Shown here in pieces: positions 17,900 to 27,978 of a stretch of DNA of 34,340 bases. Position 1 is the first letter of the stretch; every line of letters starts with the position of its first letter. The stretch comes from Hypsibius dujardini. Its lineage: Eukaryota; Tardigrada; Eutardigrada; Parachela; Hypsibiidae. A program made the position numbers and the translations under genes. Below the pieces are notes generated by a model. It did no database searches. It was given only the letters and a program-made list of their open reading frames with translations, and had not been told where the DNA came from. The DNA lies in assembly GCA_001579985.1 (NCBI GenBank), contig LRSR01001505.1:1-34340 (forward strand). The letters are read 5' to 3'.

Positions 17900-20800
17900 T
17901 TACAGACAGACACTCCAGTACGCCGCGCTGACGAGTGTGAAGAGCAACGGGAAAGCCATCCGACAGATGGCGTCCACTCGTTCACCACGCGTCGCCGGCT
18001 GTCCGTTCTTCTCGCCGAACGCGGCGAACAGCAACGGCGTGCCTGCCAATTCATCCGCGCCCTTCGATGCCGCGGCAGAGACGGAAGAATCTTTGCGATT
18101 CCAGAAGTTGGCAAGGACAGTTTCCAGCAGCGCCAAGACGATAAACGCCACACAGATCTCTCCCCATAATGTGAGCGCTGCAAATTCAGCGTCCATTCAT
18201 TTTCACATAAACATCAGGACTTTTTCTAACTTGGATTTTTGCGGTGAGGAAAACTAAGCGAAAATTAAAGATCTCTTTTACCTGTGGCGGTCGGGAATGA
18301 ACCAGACAGCGGTCCCGTTTGCAGGTGATAGACGGTCAGCAGAGACAGGACAGACAGCAGAATTCGTGGCGTCACCATGTCAGGGTGGATCCAGAATGCC
18401 AACCACGTGATCATCACCATCACCACCTACGCGACGTGAACACGTGACAAAAATCTTGCGCTAACCGAGTTAAGCCATTGCACTCGTTGCAGGGCTGTCG
18501 TACACAGCCCCCGAGTTGAAGTGCTTAATTCGGTCAGCGCAAGGTTTTTGCCACGCGTGTAGGATGAAGATACTCGTACTGTTACATTATATACTATCAT
18601 TAGTGTTATACGCGTACCGGTGAATTAAGCAACAAAACATTTAAATTGCAAATCGCATAATCAATTAATTTAAAATAATTGGAGAATTAAACAAAAATTA
18701 AGGTTTAAGTTAAGTTAAAAATAGTAAATTAAAATTACATTTTAAACATGCATTAAATTAACATTTTGCCGGAATGCAGGCAGTACTTACCGTTGGAAGG
18801 AAGTAATGAGAAACGTAGGATGACAGAAGCCGTTGGAAGGTTAGATCAACCGTCAAAATCACGTAATCGCCTAGGTTAATAAATAAATTTCATCACCCGA
18901 GTGGTTCCCCAAAGTTTTTAATATTGTTTGGTAAGAACCAGAACTAACCGCTGCTTGTAGGCGAAACCTTTTGTCCGTATCGGATGGCCTCAATGACATG
19001 CTTCCCGGCCGTGAAGTTGAAGTTCTCCACTGGGTTCTGCTCTTTCCACATCAAAGCAACCTCCGACGTTGTGTGGCCATCTACAAGCGAACACATTCCA
19101 CCTTCCAGTTAGATCAATAATAAAAGTGGCAATAATAATAATAATAATAATAATAGTAATAGTAATAGTAATAGTGATAGTAGTAAAAACAGTAATAGTA
19201 GTAATAGTAGTAATAGTAGTAGTAATAGTAGTAATAGTAATAGTAGTAATAGTAGTAATAGTAGTAGTAATAGTAGTAGTAATAGTAGTAGTAGTAATAG
19301 TAGTAGTAGTAATAGTAGTAGTAGTAATAGTAGTAGTAGTAGTAATAGTAGTAATAGTAGTAATAGTAGTAGTAGTAATAGTAGTAATAGTAGTAATAGT
19401 AGTAATAGAATCAGTACTAATAGTAATAGTAGTAATAATAGTAGTAGTAGTAATAGTAGTAATATAATAGTAGTAGTAGTAGTAGTTTTAATTAAATTTA
19501 TAATTATATTAATAACAACAATAATAATTAATAATAATAATAATAATATCCAAGAAGAATAAAAGTGGAAACTTACAACTAGACAATTTGATTTGACAGG
19601 TCTGACGGTCGAACGGGAACCAGGTGAAGTCCATCGGACAGCCCAGGACCAAGGACAACCGACTGCTCATGAAGACCGTTCCGTCCGGGTAAATTTTATA
19701 CAGCACGTCTGTTCGGAATAATGAGGAAACGTTAGCTCATGGATACATTTACAGTTAACTCGGACGTAATAATGCTTTACTGCCGCACGGACTTGGTGTG
19801 AGGACATGATGAAAGTGAGCGCTCTTTTCGTTGTTGAAAAAGATATCCGGTGTCCAGAGGTGGTGGCCGTCATGAACCGGTAAGTAAGGGTGCTTGGACG
19901 AGCCGTGATACGCCAGTCGCTGGTCCGTCCAGTTCATCCGCAGTGTGACGGTCGTGCTGAACTCCTTCACACACGACACAGACAAAAAGCGTCGTGAAAA
20001 CAATTTCAACTTGACTCACAGAGCAGCCGGGTGAGCGAGTGGATAAGACAAGCAGAAAGCCCAAAGGCAATGCTGGTTATTGTTGTCAACAACATTGAGC
20101 TGCGAAGTTGACTCACCGTTTTATCGTCGTTCAGGCTGCCGTCTCGGATCAACAGATTCACTTTTACCGTCGTCGGAAGTCCTAAAAACAATCAAGCATG
20201 AAGCTCTTATAAGAACTTTTAGAGCGGTAAAGTATGTTGAGAGTATCTCCAATTTTTCACTCGCTGATCTTCTGCTGGTTGATTCACATGAACTCTCCCA
20301 TTAAAATGAAGAAAATAATGACAGAAAAAAAAAGACTAAGCTTAAGCTGCTAATAAATTACTAAATTACTATATTACATTACTACATTACATTATTACAT
20401 TACATTACTACATTACTACATTACTACATTACTACATTATTATATTACATTACTATTTTACATTACATTACTACATTACATTACATTACTACATTATTAT
20501 ATTACATTACTATTTTACATTACATTGCTACATTACATTGCTCATTACATTATTACATTACTAAATTACATTACTCCATTACTACCTTACGCAAAATTAT
20601 AGGTCGAAGGAGACAAAGTGAGACAAAAAACCAACCTTCATTGCCGCCGTGGGAGGACGGTAAAACCGTTTTGTCGTAATGCGAAAGTAGGTGTGAAAGA
20701 ACCGTTCCTTTTGTCGCATGAGGTTTTCCATGGATCCTAGAGAAAACTGCGCTCAGTACCTGTTACCGTACAACCTTGACGCACTAAGCACTATGCGCTC

Positions 20801-21208
20801 CCTCATACTGTATAACGGAATAAATCGCGAAACAAGACACAATATAAACACAATATAAATACTGTAAATAAATAAATATTATAAATAAATAAATATTATA
20901 AACACAATATAAATATTGTAAATAAATAAACATTATGAATAAATAAATATTACGAACACAGTATAAATATTGCAGATTCGAATCGATTACAGAAAAAAAA
21001 TATTCAGCTGTAAGAGCTTTAAATTTTCGAGGAAAGTTCGGCTCACTCAGTTCACGAACTAAGCAACTATGCGCGTGCGAAGAACTTACTTGTAATCTTT
21101 ATGGGAGATATTGTGGTTGCGAATGGTGTCGGGAATAAGATTGGAATTAACGATTCCAATCAACAAGCTACCGATCAAGACAGTTTCGGCACTCCAGTTC
21201 CACGCCAT
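17900..21208 (-). CDS. Cys-loop ligand-gated ion channel subunit (411 aa, 9 exons)
   Basis: Model: complement of 17900..18177, 18282..18426, 18791..18870, 18949..19080, 19577..19708, 19781..19964, 20117..20181, 20636..20736 and 21090..21208. Every junction is GT-AG, phases agree at all eight introns, and the total is 412 codons with stop. Order: signal peptide (ETVLIGSLLIGIVNS), N-terminal helix (LSHLLSHYDKTVLPSS), ligand-binding strands (TTVKVNLLIRDGSLNDD, TLRMNWTDQRLAYHG, DGHHLWTPDIFFNNEK, YKIYPDGTVFMSSRLSL), the Cys-loop CPMDFTWFPFDRQTC, TM1 (VVMVMITWLAFWI), TM2 (TPRILLSVLSLLTVYHL), TM3 (CVAFIVLALLETVLANFW), a short intracellular loop and TM4 (RMAFPLLFTLVSAAYWSV). It would form part of a pentameric plasma-membrane channel. 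Layout resembles the anion-channel branch (Gly/GABA/Glu-gated), but the PAR motif before TM2 is TPR and the second disulfide of glycine receptors is missing, so ligand and ion are open. Confidence 0.92.
18440..18560. mobile_element. Short CACGTGGCAAAAA-family MITE in a channel-gene intron
   Basis: Arms acacgtgacaaaaatcttgc and the inverse of acacgcgtggcaaaaacctt, both followed by gcgctaaccgagttaagc-type bases. The element begins 14 bases from the exon border at 18426, so on the gene strand it sits directly upstream of that 3' splice site. Confidence 0.85.
19118..19560. repeat. TAATAG/TAG microsatellite in a channel-gene intron
   Basis: About 350 bases of agtaatagtagtaatagtag-type repeats with scattered changes, then AATAATAAT-rich sequence to 19550. 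Fills the intron between 19080 and 19577 and yields a spurious Ile/Val-only frame. Confidence 0.95.
20345..20590. repeat. ATTACATTACTAC microsatellite in a channel-gene intron
   Basis: Irregular repeats of tacattac and tactacattac; a block around ttattatattacattactat occurs twice (about 20437 and 20494), indicating a local duplication. Confidence 0.9.
20825..20965. repeat. AAATAAATA-rich tandem repeat in channel-gene intron 1
   Basis: Words such as acacaatataaatactgtaa and ataaataaatattataaa recur about every 50 bases. Confidence 0.7.
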
Positions 21209-21462
21209 TTTCGCTGTGATTTGTTGTTGGGAGCTGAAATGAAATTTGAAGTTATAAGGCCCGGGACGTATATTCAGTGCGCGTCGAAGCGTCCTCTCGA
21301 CTGTTCGAAACGCGCACCGCCGGAGGACCCGGTACCTGGTGAAACAACTAATACAGTCACGCGCGCAGGGTCAACTTGAAACCACCATTTTTTTCATAGC
21401 CTCTTTAAAAAACAAAAGTGGTGCCAGTATCAGCCGGTTTTTGTGAAGAGCTACGGTAAGGA

Positions 21463-21685
21463 CCGTACGTACTGCCATACGGCCGTACATACCGTACGTA
21501 CCGTACATACCGTACGTACTGTCGTACGGCCGTACATACCGTACGTACTGCCATACGACCGTACATATCGTACGTACTGTCGTACGGTCGTACATATCGT
21601 ACGTACTGTCGTACGACCGTACGTACCGTACGTACTGTCGTACGGCCGTACATCCCGTACGTACTGCCGTACGGCCGTATGTACA
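21463..21685. repeat. 29-bp palindromic tandem repeat (GTACGTAC type)
   Basis: A unit of the form gtcgtacggccgtacatacc followed by gtacgtact repeats about seven times. Each unit holds two dyads, CGTACGGCCGTACG and GTACGTAC, and alternate units exchange ggc/gac/gtc at the dyad centre. It starts about 250 bases upstream of the channel gene's start codon. All frames are open because of the repeat; no protein is implied. Confidence 0.9.
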
Positions 21686-21699
21686 TGCCTTGTCTCCGT

Positions 21700-22427
21700 A
21701 GTCTCTTCGCGTGCCATTTTTAAATTGCAGTGCGTCCAGATGAACGAGAGAGCCTGAAATCATAATTCACTTGGGAGAAATTGGACAATAAATAATTTTG
21801 TGTTAACCTTTCTGCTTCAATTCAAGCAATTTTTGGAAGTGCTCGGGCATAATGCGATTTCTCCTGTGATGGATGCAACAAGCGTGTCACGAGAAGCCGG
21901 CCGATTTTTTATTCATTAGGCACCCCGAACTCATTCACCAAAACAATCAATCAATCGATTCGTTTCGTGAATATGCGGGTCTTCAATAAGCAATTTCACT
22001 TGAATTTTTCCGAAGAGTCTGTCATGCACTGAAAGTAATTAGGCCCTGTTTCTAGTAACTCAGTTGAGTTAGGGAAAAATAATGAATCAAGCAGGTCTGT
22101 TAGGAAAAATAAAAAAATCGACTCTAGGAAGACACATAGCGGATGTCTGTTAACATTCTGTCCGCAGTCTTATTCTCCTTCCAATTCTTTTGATTTTGAA
22201 CTGACATGAAATGTGAAACGGCCGAAATTACCGTGAATCATCATATCTTCCGAAAATATAAAAATAACAAATTTCGGAGAGGACAGTCGCAGCATGGCTC
22301 AAAGTTGAATTCCGTGTTGACGCGGGCTATTTATAATTCTTTTGTTCAACTCTCGAAATATCAAGCGATAACGTTGCTCTGTATATTTATTTCGTTTTCT
22401 TCCGCCTTTTTCTTCTGACATACTATG
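21700..22427. other. Spacer, no gene or repeat recognised
   Basis: Short frames only. It is the far upstream flank of the minus-strand channel gene. Confidence 0.4.
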
Positions 22428-22429
22428 TA

Positions 22430-22620
22430 CCAAGCAAACGCGGTGGGTTGAATCGCTCTACGTGGGTTGAATCGGTCGGGTGGCAGAGGGCGCCACATGT
22501 GTAGATTGTAAACAACATTCAATCAGGTTCACACACACCGCGTTTAATTTACATTTGTGGCGCCCTCTGCCACCCGACCGATTCAACCCATGTAGCGATT
22601 CAACCCACGCGTTTGCTTGG
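22430..22620. mobile_element. TA-flanked foldback MITE, 191 bp
   Basis: Ends ccaagcaaacgcg and cgcgtttgcttgg; arms of about 68 bp include gggttgaatcggtcgggtgg and cagagggcgccaca on both sides. TA is present at each border (22428-22429, 22621-22622). No coding sequence. Confidence 0.9.
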
Positions 22621-23014
22621 TATACAGTACTTCTGTGTGGTGTTTGTACAGTCAGCCCCAAGAAGAACTCTGCTCACGTGACTTTTGCTGTTCAAACAGA
22701 CAGAAAACTCCGCCCTAAATTGCACCGTTTCTGACAACCAATCAGGACAATTGACGAACAACTTTTACTAAATCAAGCCAATCAATTGCAACGGCAGAAA
22801 AAAACAGTCATGAAAAGCTGCAAAAACAGCTGATAAGATTTCGTATTCGGCTACTTTGCGCAGTTTCCCTGCGGTCAAGTCATCAGTTGTTGCAGTCCTA
22901 TACACAGGTAAATTGCTATTTGTTTTTCGAGATCGCGAGATGAGCCAATTTTTGGTGGGCCACTTGGTTCAATTACTTGCATCTCTTGATATCAAAGATA
23001 TTTTATTGCTATTA

Positions 23015-23139
23015 GAGAGTTTCCGCAAACGGTATATCTCACGGTATAGCCGTACAGTATAGAAAAATGAATTGGGGTCAGAGAGAGTTTTCTATACTGT
23101 GCCGCTATACCATGAGATATACCGTTTGCGAAAACTCTC
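23015..23139. mobile_element. TA-flanked foldback MITE, 125 bp
   Basis: The ends gagagttttcgcaaacggta are inverted, with about 50-bp arms carrying gatataccg and ctatactgt; TA at both borders. Folds back on itself around tgaattggggtcag. Confidence 0.9.
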
Positions 23140-23142
23140 TAT

Positions 23143-23482
23143 TGTTGGGTGGTACCCAACAGATACGCAATACTTACTAATAGTATAGTCTATCTACCTA
23201 GTTAACTCATTCATATCTACCTTCACATTCTATAATGTACTTACTCAGCTATTATTACGTACATAGTTCCGCCATGTCGGCAGGAACTAGTACGTGAGCT
23301 CAGGAACTATTCTTCATTCCTGACTATATAAGCGTGTGTTCTACAGTAATTTATGAGAGTTCCTTCCTTTCACCTCTAATCTCCTCTACCAGTAAAGTCT
23401 TCCTACAATTCTTCTCATATTATTCAGTCTAATAGCTTGTATGTTCAGGTTCTTCCGTCCTAGTAGGGACGGAGGCCTAACA
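23143..23482 (+). mobile_element. Possible solo LTR, about 340 bp
   Basis: Starts TGTTGGGTGGTACCCAACAG, a start common among Ty1/copia LTRs, and ends ggcctaaca. It has a TATA box (actatataagcg, 23323-23334) at a promoter-like place and T/C-rich sequence after it. No matching 5-bp target duplication was seen and no partner LTR or pol gene exists in the window, so the call is tentative. Confidence 0.4.
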
Positions 23483-23607
23483 CTACACCTGTCGCACCTC
23501 ATCTCTCTCTATGCGCAAACAGCCTGTGTTGTGCAAGCAGAGTTCTTCTTGGGGCTGACTATAATCAGTTCTGGTAGTTTGTATGCAATAATAAAGTGAT
23601 TGTGAAC

Positions 23608-23905
23608 CAGAACTGGGCCGCTAAAGGCTCCACCGCTAAAACCGCTAAAACCGCTAAACCCGCTAATGGTTAATTTTGTTAGTCTATAAATCCATTTCAG
23701 ATGTCTTTTGCTTAACGCGGCTCTTGTAATCTAACAGATCACTATTGATGTTCCCGAAAAACACCCGAGATAGCGCTTTGAAAAGTCTATTTCCACACTT
23801 ACAAAAAACACTTTCTGTTTAACAAGAACGATTTATAGACTAACAAAATTAACCAATAGCGAGTTTAGCGGTTTTAGCGGTGGAGCCTTTAGCGGCCCCG
23901 TTCTG
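23608..23905. mobile_element. hAT-type MITE with 8-bp target duplication, 298 bp
   Basis: The ends CAGAACTGGGCCGCTAAAGG and the inverse of CAGAACGGGGCCGCTAAAGG match for about 80 bp, into gttaattttgttagtctata. Flanking octamers are ttgtgaac (23600-23607) and ctgtgaac (23906-23913), one base apart; an 8-bp duplication and CAG ends fit hAT. The left arm has extra copies of ccgctaaaa. Confidence 0.85.
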
Positions 23906-23913
23906 CTGTGAAC

Positions 23914-24735
23914 TTTATTGTGTTGCGGTCACTACAGTGTTCGGGAAGACGTTTTCTGTCTGTTCAATTTAGAGTTTAAAACTAAAATTCATCTCATCAT
24001 TTCTCCCTGCCGTAAAGCTGCATTTCCAAAAACCTGGAACAAAACCGGAAGTGAATTTATTGGGCTTTTAATCGCCAGTGGCGAAATCATTCAAAGGTTT
24101 GGGAGCAGAACCGCAAATTCAAATTGTTTGGCGATGACGCCATTAATCTGCAATTAATCACGCGAGCAGACACCTTGGCTAACTTCCCGCCGCTACACTC
24201 TCCCAAATCAGATGGCCGAACAAACAGGACTCACGTTTTTGAAGAGTCTGTTCACTAATGGCGCCACTGAAATGAAAGCACTGAAATGAAAGCTACTGAA
24301 TGTGCGAAGGCAGGTAAACAGTTTCGGGTCAGGAACCCAGGCGGCTGAGTTCAAATCCCTCTGCCGCTCCAGCGATCTAATAAACTGTTCATATTCCAGT
24401 CCCTCGCCAAAATTCTTTTGCTATTTGGCGAATGAAAGTCCACTACATACCCTATTCTAGCATGTGATGAGTGAGAACACGAATCGACCAAGGCCAACAC
24501 GGCATCAGATGTTCACCAAGCTACACACGGTGGGAGAACTCCTTTTGGAGATCGGATTTTCCAACAAAAAATTCTTCGTTAATGCATTGAGTAATCCCAA
24601 TTACGTGGCACCATCAAATAGCCCAGCGCTTCCCTCAAATGTTCAATGCATGCGGACCATAGACTTGTTGGGTAGAAGATCGTTAAAAATCTCAAAGAAA
24701 ATGGTCGTAGCAAAGTAGAAAACACATTTACATAT
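23914..24735. other. Spacer with a tRNA B-box-like motif, no gene supported
   Basis: gagttcaaatccctctgccg at 24348-24367 resembles the B box and 3' part of a tRNA, but no acceptor or anticodon stem can be drawn around it. An 84-codon frame at 24464-24718 has no recognisable family. Confidence 0.35.
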
Positions 24736-24990
24736 GCCACAGCTCATTGCGTAACTCAGCTACTGAAAGTGGCCTCCGCTCCGCTCCGCCTCCGAAAGTG
24801 CGTCTGCTCATTGGGTGACTCAGTTGCTGAAAGTGGCCTGTGTCCGCTCCGCTCCGCTCTGCCTTCGAAAGGGCGTCTGCTCTCATTGGGTGACTCAGTT
24901 GCTGAAAGTGGCCTCCGCTCCGCTCCGCCCCGCTCCGCCTCCGAAAGTGCGTCTGCTTATTGGGTGACTCAGCTGCTGAAAGTGGCCTGC
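24736..24990. repeat. Minisatellite, about 65-73 bp unit, four copies
   Basis: Each unit has tcattgggtgactcagttgc, then tgaaagtggcct, a variable run of ccgct, and cgaaagtgcgtctgct. Units differ by number of CCGCT steps and single bases. Confidence 0.9.
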
Positions 24991-25010
24991 GTCCGTTCAC
25001 CTTTCTTGCC

Positions 25011-25687
25011 TTGCCCCATTCTCGCGCTGAGTTAGATTTTTCATTTCCAAGTCAGCAATCGCCCCTCTAAATTTGTATATTAGGCGAATGTTTATATCCC
25101 CTCTCATCCTGTTTAAAAAGCCAAGCGACATTACTTATTTAGGAGCAGTCGAATTCAAAGGAAAAAGTGTGCACCCGATTTATTAATTAATTTAATCAAT
25201 TCGAAACATTTTTGTCCTGAATAATCAGGACCAGCATTAATGGTTCTCTACGTACTTACATTGACGCTGTTTCAATCAACTCTCTCTCTCTCTCTATTCT
25301 GAAACACGCCATCCAATTATGCATATTCTGTAGGGAAATCTCCTGAGGAAGAAGATAAGTGCGGGATTAATACAAAAACGTGTATTATGTTGAAGAACGG
25401 TAAATTCTCGGAACGTTTGCACAGCGACGAGATAAACTGATGCAGGTACAGACTAAACAAACAGACTCAATAAATATCTGCTCGAAATTCCGAATTTCAG
25501 AATTGGTTATCTGCAAAGGTCGCGTTGGTTCCCTCCCACACAACCTAATGCACTCGACTCAAATAAAATTGTTCGTTAAGTGATCGATCACGTATTAATG
25601 ATGTCTCATAAGGTCAGCCTGATATTTTCAATAAAAAGGTATAGAAAATGAGTTGTGAAGGATCTTCAAACTAGTCAAACTGGAAAA
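25011..25687. other. Upstream flank of the 3-exon GPCR
   Basis: AT-rich, with a short TC run at 25280-25299. No gene. Promoter elements not identifiable with confidence. Confidence 0.4.
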
Positions 25688-26285
25688 ATGGATTCGACAA
25701 TGGAAAATAGTTCAATTATCGGGTCACTACCGCAGCTGACAGCGGACCTCCGGGCAGCTATCGACCTTTGGTTCGTCTTCTCCATCACCATCGGCGTGTC
25801 GGCCTGCGTTCTCCTGCTGCTGCTCCTGGCGACGTCCTTGTACCACGAAAAACTCCGCAAAGGCTCGAAAATCCTCGTGATTCACTTACTGCTCGTACAA
25901 CTCCTTATCTGCGGCTTTAACTTCCCCATTCTGACCGTCACCTCATATCAGACCTTGAGGAATCAGACAGTGTCGATCAACTGCCCAGTTTTCTTGTACC
26001 TCGACATTGGGAGTACGCATGTGGAAAACTGGGCGTCAACCCTGTTAGCCGTGAACCGTTATGTAGCCATCATCCATCCGCATCAATACAAGTACTTCGT
26101 GTCGAAAACAGGTTTAGCCATTACCATAATCCTACCATGGGTCATCGGTTTGTCTGATACCTTGCCGATTTTTCTGGGTATCGGAGGCCGACTTGTCTTC
26201 TTATTGCCTTATGGCTGTGATTTTACACCGCTTGGGGGGACAACGATGGAATATACCACTGCATGGGTCTGTCTGTCTGTCTGTA

Positions 26286-26322
<37 letters not shown>

Positions 26323-27061
26323 ATTGGTCAGTCGGTTGGTCTGTCGGTCGGTCTGTCTGTATTGTCTGTCTGTCGGTCTGTATTGTCGATCTCTCGTATA
26401 ACTCTCCAGCTAATGCTCAAGTCATAAACGTTCTTCTAATCAAATCCTGCCATTCGCAGGTTACCATCGGGGCCTACATACCGATCACCGTGATGGGTGT
26501 GACGTACATTACTCTTTTTGTGCGGCTCGCCGCCGGACGCTGTAACGGGCGGGTCGCCGTAACGGAGTGTCAAGTGTCGATGGCGAAACGAGCTAGAAAG
26601 ATTGCCATAGCGCGCATTTTGCTGTCTTCCTTTGTCTGGTACTGTCTCTGCTTCCTTCCGGATGTCGTTATCAACACCGGATTACCGTATCTGTATGAGC
26701 GATCCTTGATGATGCATTTGTGGTTGGTCTCCATATTGCACATTGGCTTCGCGGGAAGTACGGTAAGCGATGAATCTCCCTGCTCTGCAATTTTCTTGGC
26801 ATTTTTTTCGTTATATGCAAATGCGATTCAAGGAACGACCGTTTTAGAAGTATTCGTCTTGTTCACACTCCACACGAAGCCTGCATCAGAATAACATCAA
26901 CTGTTCTTTTCGATTGTGATGACGGACGCTACATGGTTTTTCAGGTTATTTTCATCGCACTCGGTGCGGAATATCGCAATGGAATGCGATGCTTGTTACG
27001 TGCTGCTCGCGACGCCGTCTACAGGCGTGGACATGTTTCGCCTGCGATTATACCACCATAG
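25688..27061 (+). CDS. Rhodopsin-like GPCR, orphan (332 aa, 3 exons)
   Basis: Model: 25688..26266, 26460..26762 and 26945..27061, both introns phase 0 and GT-AG. Start MDSTMENSS in AAAATGG context is the first ATG of the frame; two Asn-linked glycosylation candidates lie near the N-terminus and before Cys of loop 1-2. Seven membrane spans are visible: FVFSITIGVSACVLLLLLLA; ILVIHLLLVQLLICGFNFPI; LDIGSTHVENWASTLLAVNR; AITIILPWVIGLSDTLPIFL; TIGAYIPITVMGVTYITLFV; AIARILLSSFVWYCLCFLPD; LVSILHIGFAGSTVIFIALG. TM3 ends LLAVNRYVAI, so the DRY motif is NRY, and TM7 lacks NPxxY. Short extracellular N-terminus and small loops suit a peptide or small-molecule receptor. The frame stays open for 51 codons beyond the TAG at 27059-27061. 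Ligand unknown. Confidence 0.88.
26267..26400. repeat. CTGT microsatellite at the GPCR intron 1 donor
   Basis: A tract of gtctgtctgtctgtatgtct type begins at the exact donor GT after codon TGG. Frames inside it give Cys/Leu/Ser/Val-only translation. Confidence 0.95.
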
Positions 27062-27217
27062 GTGCCAATACGCCCACTCTCAGCGCCGGATGATCCCGAA
27101 AAACGCCAGCACCACGTCACTCACATGGAATTTCTTCCAGACACTTTACAAGCCCCTTCAACGACTCCGGCCATGAACTACGTGACTTATGCTGGACGCC
27201 CAGAATTCGTGCTATAG
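27062..27217 (+). other. Open frame beyond the GPCR stop
   Basis: In phase with the GPCR, starting right after its TAG: VPIRPLSAPDDPEKRQHHVT ... AMNYVTYAGRPEFVL, then TAG. It has a tail-like composition. Could be reached by readthrough, by an alternative intron ending at ccaccatag, or be a pre-mutation C-tail. Confidence 0.4.
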
Positions 27218-27284
27218 AATCCACTCAAAGGCAACAAAGTCATGATCCTTCACAACATTTGATCTAGCTGACTATTCCCACGGC

Positions 27285-27510
27285 TGCCCACTGTCTGTAT
27301 ATCGGCTTGTCTGCCTGTCTGTATGAATGTCTGTCTATCTGTCTGTATGTCTGTCTGTCTGTCTGCCTATCTGTCTACTTGTTTGTCTGTCTGTCTGCCT
27401 ATTTATCTGCCTGTCTGTATGAATGTCTGTCTATCTGTTTGACTATCTATATCTCTGCCTGTCTGTATGAATGTCTATCTGTTTGACTATCTGTATGTCT
27501 GTCTGTCTGT
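27285..27510. repeat. CTGT/CTAT microsatellite
   Basis: Degenerate ctgtctgtatgaatgtctgt blocks, the longer word repeating three times (27318, 27413, 27461). Confidence 0.95.
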
Positions 27511-27978
27511 CCCGGGATACGTTGATACATGAGCAGTAATACTGCTGACTAGAATTAATGTAGAGTTCATCCGACAGGGGACGGGTTAATCCATCACAGA
27601 GCAACACCTACAAGATGTGTACTGTCCCTGCCCCTGACCATTGTGTTAGAAATAAAAATAACGCTCTACATCCGTCTAACTGGTGAGTGAGAAAGTTTCT
27701 GCTGATTCCACCATTCCGGCTAAAAAGAACAGAAACAACCGATTCATTCGATCCACATTGCGCATGCATATAACTTGTGTTTTTTTGCACATAGCGATTG
27801 TAATAAGAGTAAAAAAATACACCGAATAAAGTCAACAATGGTGGCGCACAAGGCTGTGAGTCTTCGACCTACGCAAGGTATGACGAACGTATTCCGGCCC
27901 TAATTTTCACCCACGAAGCAGTGAGTCAGACTCCGATGAGGCATTCTGATTTTTCGCATTGATTTCCAGGAGATTAGC
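27511..27978. other. Spacer, no gene seen
   Basis: Contains aataaaaataac at about 27649, a possible poly(A) signal for the upstream GPCR. No supported frame. Confidence 0.35.

Larger units (their letters stand above)
22649..23561. mobile_element. TA-flanked element with 26-bp inverted ends, containing nested insertions
   Basis: Left end cagtcagccccaagaagaac and right end the inverse of tagtcagccccaagaagaac, continuing to tctgct. TA lies outside each end. About 913 bp. No transposase recognised. A MITE (23015-23139) and an LTR-like block (23143-23482) lie within it. Confidence 0.8.

Noticed and set aside
19069-19467. 132-codon Ile/Val protein
   Set aside because: Translation of a TAATAG microsatellite in an intron of the channel gene.
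21371-21763. Overlapping Tyr/Arg/Thr/Val-rich ORFs on both strands
   Set aside because: All frames are open because of the 29-bp GTACGTAC array; the repeats explain them fully.
24300-24372. tRNA gene or tRNA-derived SINE
   Set aside because: Only a B-box-like stretch (gttcaaatcc) is present; no A box at the right distance, no acceptor or anticodon stems that pair.
24728-25035. Arg/Ser-rich ORFs on both strands
   Set aside because: Shadow of the minisatellite; no splice context or family resemblance.
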